Assembly (NCBI GenBank): GCA_903813345.2
Contig: CAIIXF020000007.1
Span: 15,544,714-15,608,713, forward strand
Origin: Owenia fusiformis
Lineage: Eukaryota > Annelida > Polychaeta > Sabellida > Oweniidae
Reading direction: 5' to 3'
DNA length: 64,000 bases
Below are positions 54,301-60,300 of this stretch, one piece after another. Within the stretch, counting starts at the first letter, position 1; each line of letters starts with the position of its first letter. Both the position numbers and the translations under genes were made by a program. Under the pieces are notes generated by a model, which searched no databases, was not told the DNA's origin, and saw only the letters and a program-made list of their open reading frames with translations.

Positions 54301-57300
54301 AAAAATCTTTTAACAACTACACTATTTATGAACTATATAATAATAGGCCTATACTTCTAATACTAACCTGCAGTCTAATACACAGACTCATTAAATCCAT
54401 AATGAGACTACTGTATACTGGCAATATTTCTGGTAATGTGCAACAGACTGAGTCACTCAGGTAACATCTTAGTCTTGCATCATACCCCAATTTCTACATG
54501 CCCCACCACCCTGTGTTATATAGAGAGAATGAGGAGGTGTGGCAAAACAGGAACTTGATGCAAGACATATTTCTCTCAGCTAACATCACTTAATCTTTTG
54601 TAAAGGGCTGTACTAGGGATCAAGGTAAACAATAAATATTCTTTTCTTTTCCATCTCTATTATCTTTTTGTATAACTTAATAATTTTAATGAATATTCAT
54701 TTTCATCTATTTTCACTTTTATCTAACTCATGCTGTATAAAAGATTGACTTATCTACAGATGTTCTAGAGAATTAAATATATATTATAGCACTGCATTAC
54801 ATTGATTTATTGACTTTATAATATGTTGACTGAACTATTACATTGACTATAAATATTGCATACTGACTGTATTGAACAAAAATTAGATTGACTGTGTTAG
54901 TTATGACTCCATTATTGAGTGTTTGATTGTATTGACTTTATATTGAATGCATTGACTCCTACGTTTTATTAGAATTTATTCATTTATTGACTATTATTGT
55001 ATTGACTCTATAATGAATGTATTATTATATTGACTATAAAGTGAATGAAATATTATATTGACAACATTTTGACCAAATTGTATTGATTGTATTATTATAT
55101 TGACTTTATCATATTGACTATATAATGAATGTATTATTATATTGACTATAAAGTGAATGTAATATTATACTGACGATATATTGACCATATTGTATTGACT
55201 GTATTATTATATTGACTTTATCATATTGACTATATAATGAATGTATTATTATATTGACTGTGTAGTGAATGTAATATTATATTGACAATATATTGACCAT
55301 ATTGTATTGACTGTATTATTCTGTTGACTGTATCATCATTTTTGACTTCATCATCATTTTTATTGACTATATATTGACTATCATAGTAATGACGATTTGT
55401 TACATTGTACAGGGTGTTTCATAATGACCATAATATATTGACTATATTTTGAATATAATTGCATTTCTAGTAACATGGCATAAAGGTGCTAGAGATCTAC
55501 AATTTAGCAGTAGGCACAGAATTTTTCATGAAGGTGACACCCACCGCCTGCAGATAGATGAATGCCTAGTTACCGATGCTGGGCAATATACTGCCATGGC
55601 AACAGGACCAGATGGTGACCAGCAGGAAACTACTGCCCATGTACATATCACTGCCCATCCTGCACACTCACAGTAAGTACTATGTCCTTATGATATACCA
55701 ACATGAGAGCACATACCCCTAGACAGTCATTGGACAATTTACACTCAACTCCAAAAGAATGGTTACACCTACTCCCCATTAGATGTTTTTTCTTTCCCCA
55801 GTTACAATTGCCAAATATAAACAATGGGGAGAAGTTCAGGTTTCCAAACTTTTGGAAGATACATATCGTAATTTTGAGATAGATATCTAGAATGTAAATT
55901 ATTAGGCATTCATAGGAATCAACCAATCTACCATTTATACTTGGACTTATACTTACCATTTTTGCAAAAGGATATGTGTAAATGTAATGTGACTACATAC
56001 TGTAATGTCATTTTGAACTTTTATTGCAGAGATGAGATATTGTATGTTCCACATCTGAATGGCGATACAGGAGACCATGATCATGTGCATCAACACTCAC
56101 TTGATCATCAATGTAAGTAAATTCAGCATATCATTTCATACATTTATTATTAAATCATAGTGTTTTTGACAGGATGATTTGTATTTTTAGATCAAAGGCT
56201 TTTGTCGGAAGTTTGTCACTTTTTTATTTTAAGGATAATAGGTTTAAATTCCCAAATGTTAATGCATGAAGTTTTAGATGTACATACATGTACTCCCAAT
56301 TGATATCTTCTCTAGCTGTCACACTCACGTTCCTCAAAATTGAAATGTTTACGATTTTTTAAAACTCAGTCCAAGACACAGCCACAAGAATTGATTCATT
56401 AGATGGTGGCACTTTTTCAAAAATTAGATGACACTTATTTATTATAAGATGATACCAGTTCATTGATTTACAATATGGGGCAATTTTCTGAAAGTTGTTT
56501 CTTGTTGCTACTGCTTTTGGATATAAAATGGATCTATGATTAGCCTAAAATTGTAATTCTGCATGTGGTGTGGTGTTAAACAATCCTCCTGTTATCACAC
56601 CAAGGATGAATGGTGCAAGTCTGGAGGGATGGCATAGAAAGTACCAGCTTGGAAATGTTAACTTAAGAATTGACTGTAAAAATGGGCTTACTTTTGTAGC
56701 CTATCCATATGTGTCATATGGACTTCTGACCTACTTTAATAGTGAATAACGGACCATTTTCACACCCATTTCGATTGGACAAACTTTCCCATGCTGCACC
56801 CTCCTTGCATGCACCATTCACCCAAGGTGTAACAGTTATTTGGGGATTTGTGTTCAGTTTTTAAGAGCTTATTTCTTTTCATTTCAGCCAACAGAAAATA
56901 AAGACTTTCAATATAACACTCTTTTCTAATTTAGTTTAACAAAAATTAACAATGTGTGTTTAATTATTTATACCTTTGTACTATTTCATTCTTATACAAT
57001 TTTCTTATATTTTTTTTTCTTGTATATACGAGGAGTGATCAATAAGTTATAGACGCTTTAAAAACAATTATCCATTTTAGGTTCTTTTTAATATTTTACA
57101 ACCATGGACTATATTCTCTGCTTTTTAGCCTTACAATACAAAAAGAGAGGTACATTTTTTTATTTGTAGCACAGCAAATTAGATACCATTTTCAAGCATT
57201 TCATTTTGCATCTTAAGAAAGAACTTCATCTGCTTTAATAGTAGTAAACACTTCAAGCATTTGAACATCAGGATTTGAATTAGCTATTTAGTTGTTTTAA

Positions 57301-60300
57301 TTTTTTCATTATGGGCCATGATTGTTATTCTCATCAAATGTCTTCAGAACAGAACATCAGTGACTTGATATATTTGATGTCACCAAACATTAGAACAATG
57401 TGGTATATGGGTCACTATAAATGATATGACAGCCTGTCTGTGCTCCATACATTATCTGTGTAGACATTGTAAATCTTATTATCACTTATTTAATCTACTC
57501 AGCATTATTTACGATTGAACCTGCTTGAACTTCTTAATATTTTCTACAGATTATGATTTAATCTCTTTTTTAGTCACTTATATGTATAGCTTTTACTTTG
57601 AACTAAATTAATACACATAGTACTCTTTGCTGCAAATTCAATCTATAGCCTCCAGTATATTAAAAATACAAGCATGTTTCTAAAAAAGTAACACGAAAAA
57701 TTAACTAACTAAACTAATTTTGCACGAAAGCATGACCTTGCATGCTGCTCACTAGGAGAATGTCATCAGATGCAGTTTCTCATTTAAAAGGTATATTTAG
57801 ATTTTTTTTTTGTTAGTTTTATTTCTTTTTTTCAGTGAAAATCACTCAGCTGAGTTGGGTGGTGACATTTATTTTAATTTAATTGCATGTATTATTGGGT
57901 TTTTGAAAAGGCTTAATAAAGGTTGGAGGAGGGTTATTGTTAACTTAAGTAGCTGTAATAAAAATAGTTATTGTTGTTTTTTTAAACATATGTATTGGTG
58001 AATTTTCAATGGAAAATCAATTTTGCAGATCGCATGTGAAATTGAGCCTTCAGTCTTTTGATAACATCTGACATGAAAATACTTTGTATTTTATAAACTT
58101 TAAGTTAAATCTCATTTGTTTGTTTTAGATGAATGATCAAATATTTGTGTACATTTTGGCTTTGGATTGACTCATTTTCCTTGTGATTTATTTTCTGATT
58201 GAAATTGTGGTTAAAGGTTTAAGTGCAAGTCAACAAATATTCAGTGAAATTGTACATGTTTATTGTAGCCAAATAAATGTCATTAAAATACACTGAAAGA
58301 TCTTCAAGTTGACCTGGAACCTTACGACCTGAAACTCTTAGCAGATATTCATAGAGGATTTATGTACAGAAGAAGCAAATCGAAGAATCTTAAATATCTA
58401 AGAGTTCAGTGAGGGTCATTTACTGTTGCGATAAGGGTTTAGAATAAATGCGAAAAACACATGGATATATTCAGGAAACTTACCTGGCTTATGTAGTACT
58501 TTCCACAGGGCAGGATGAGTATAAGAGTAAAATGTGATCACGTTAACGTCTTACAACATTCTGATTTGCGGTTTTCAGCACCAACATTTGTGACAGAATT
58601 ACCAAAAAATGTTCAGATATTGGAAGGAAGCTCAGTTAGACTGGACTGTCGAATATTTGGACGGCCTGACCCAGAAATAACATGGATGCATGATGGGAAA
58701 GAGCTTGAAGAAAGTAGAAAATATAAGACAGAGTTTGCGGGAGAGGATGGTGTTTCATTGGTCATTACTGAGGCAACCATAGACGATGGTGGTACATATC
58801 TCGTGAGAGCTGACAATCGTAAAGGCTCCGTCACCAGCACAACAAAACTCATTGTACACTGTGAGTATACCCATTTTTTAACAAATGAAAATTATATCTT
58901 TGGTTGTCATTTCTAAAGCCATTCAGTAATATTGATCCATGCTAAAAACAACATAATTTCATGATCCAGAAACAGTGGATAAGTAATTTCCCATCCCTCC
59001 CCTCAACATATTTTTCCATCAGTAGGGGAGGGGAGAACTGCGAGGGGTGGGTTTGTCCTGAAGAGACATTTGAATGGTGCAGAGCATTTATAAAAACACA
59101 CACGGGTTATCTTGTTCAGTAGATTTAACTTTTGTGTAAAGATAAACTTGGATTATTGTTTTGTTTAATAATAACAGTAATGCTGTAATATGTACACAAT
59201 ACACATAACATAGCTTGCCAAATTAATACACTTGGGCAATATTTTGGCAATATTTCAGGACTTAAAACAGTACTCATAATTTTAACCTAAGATTGTAATT
59301 TTTTGATTCAAGTACACCTTTCTCTACACACATCATTTATATCCAAATATTTAAAAGTTGATTTATTTATTGTTGGAAAAATTGTGAGATAAGCTGCAAA
59401 CTGATATTGAATGATAAATGACACATATGACCTTGGTGAATAGTTATTACTTCAGCTAAGTGCCAAGGTCAACCAATATACATGTACTGATGTAAATCTA
59501 CAAAATGTTAATAATTACATCAATTATTAAAAAGAAACTACTATTAATTTTTAAAAACCAGTTAAAGTTCTATTATAGGTTTGGTGGGGGGAGGGTCAAT
59601 CTGAAAGTGTAATTTATGACATTTTAGGACAACATCAAAAATAACAATCAAAAACATATTAAACTGATCCCAAATACAATATAAAACAGTTCGGTTGAAT
59701 AATATACAGAACTAAATGAATAAAAACAATAAAGCCAGCCACTCAATAAATAATCAATGAAAAATAACTCTATGATATAAAAATCTCAAATGGATATTAG
59801 TATGAGTGATCAATGGCCCTGGCGTTTTAAAAAACAAGAGTTATAATGGTGATATTTGAAATTCTGGTGTCTTTCAGAGTGACAGCCAGAAGACAAATGA
59901 ATATTCCTTGAATCATAATTAACCTTGTTTTAAAGAAAAGTTTTACTGACATCTCTACCAATTGATTGTTTACCTGTAATTCTGATATTCTAAGGCTAGT
60001 GTTGATCTTTGTTTATCTCCCCGTGTTAGCACCTTGGTGCTGTATCACTGTATCAATGATTAAATGCACCTGCTAGGTGCCTGTTTAACTGAATCTCAAT
60101 CACGCTTTATTTCTAGTTCTGCACATCCCCCCCCCCAATATTCTCTCTTATTTAGTTGGAGGAGCATATATTGGGGGAGCAGAGGCAGGAGGAAGACTAC
60201 TTTATTGCTAAGTTCATTGTGTAAATTAATGAGTGTACATATACATGTATTTATATGGGGTTTACGGTAGATACAGATCAGATCAAAATGTCATTTTTAA

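Noticed and set aside
57029-57060. Single mariner-like end ACGAGGAGTGATCAATAAGT
   Set aside because: No inverted partner was found nearby, so no element can be delimited.
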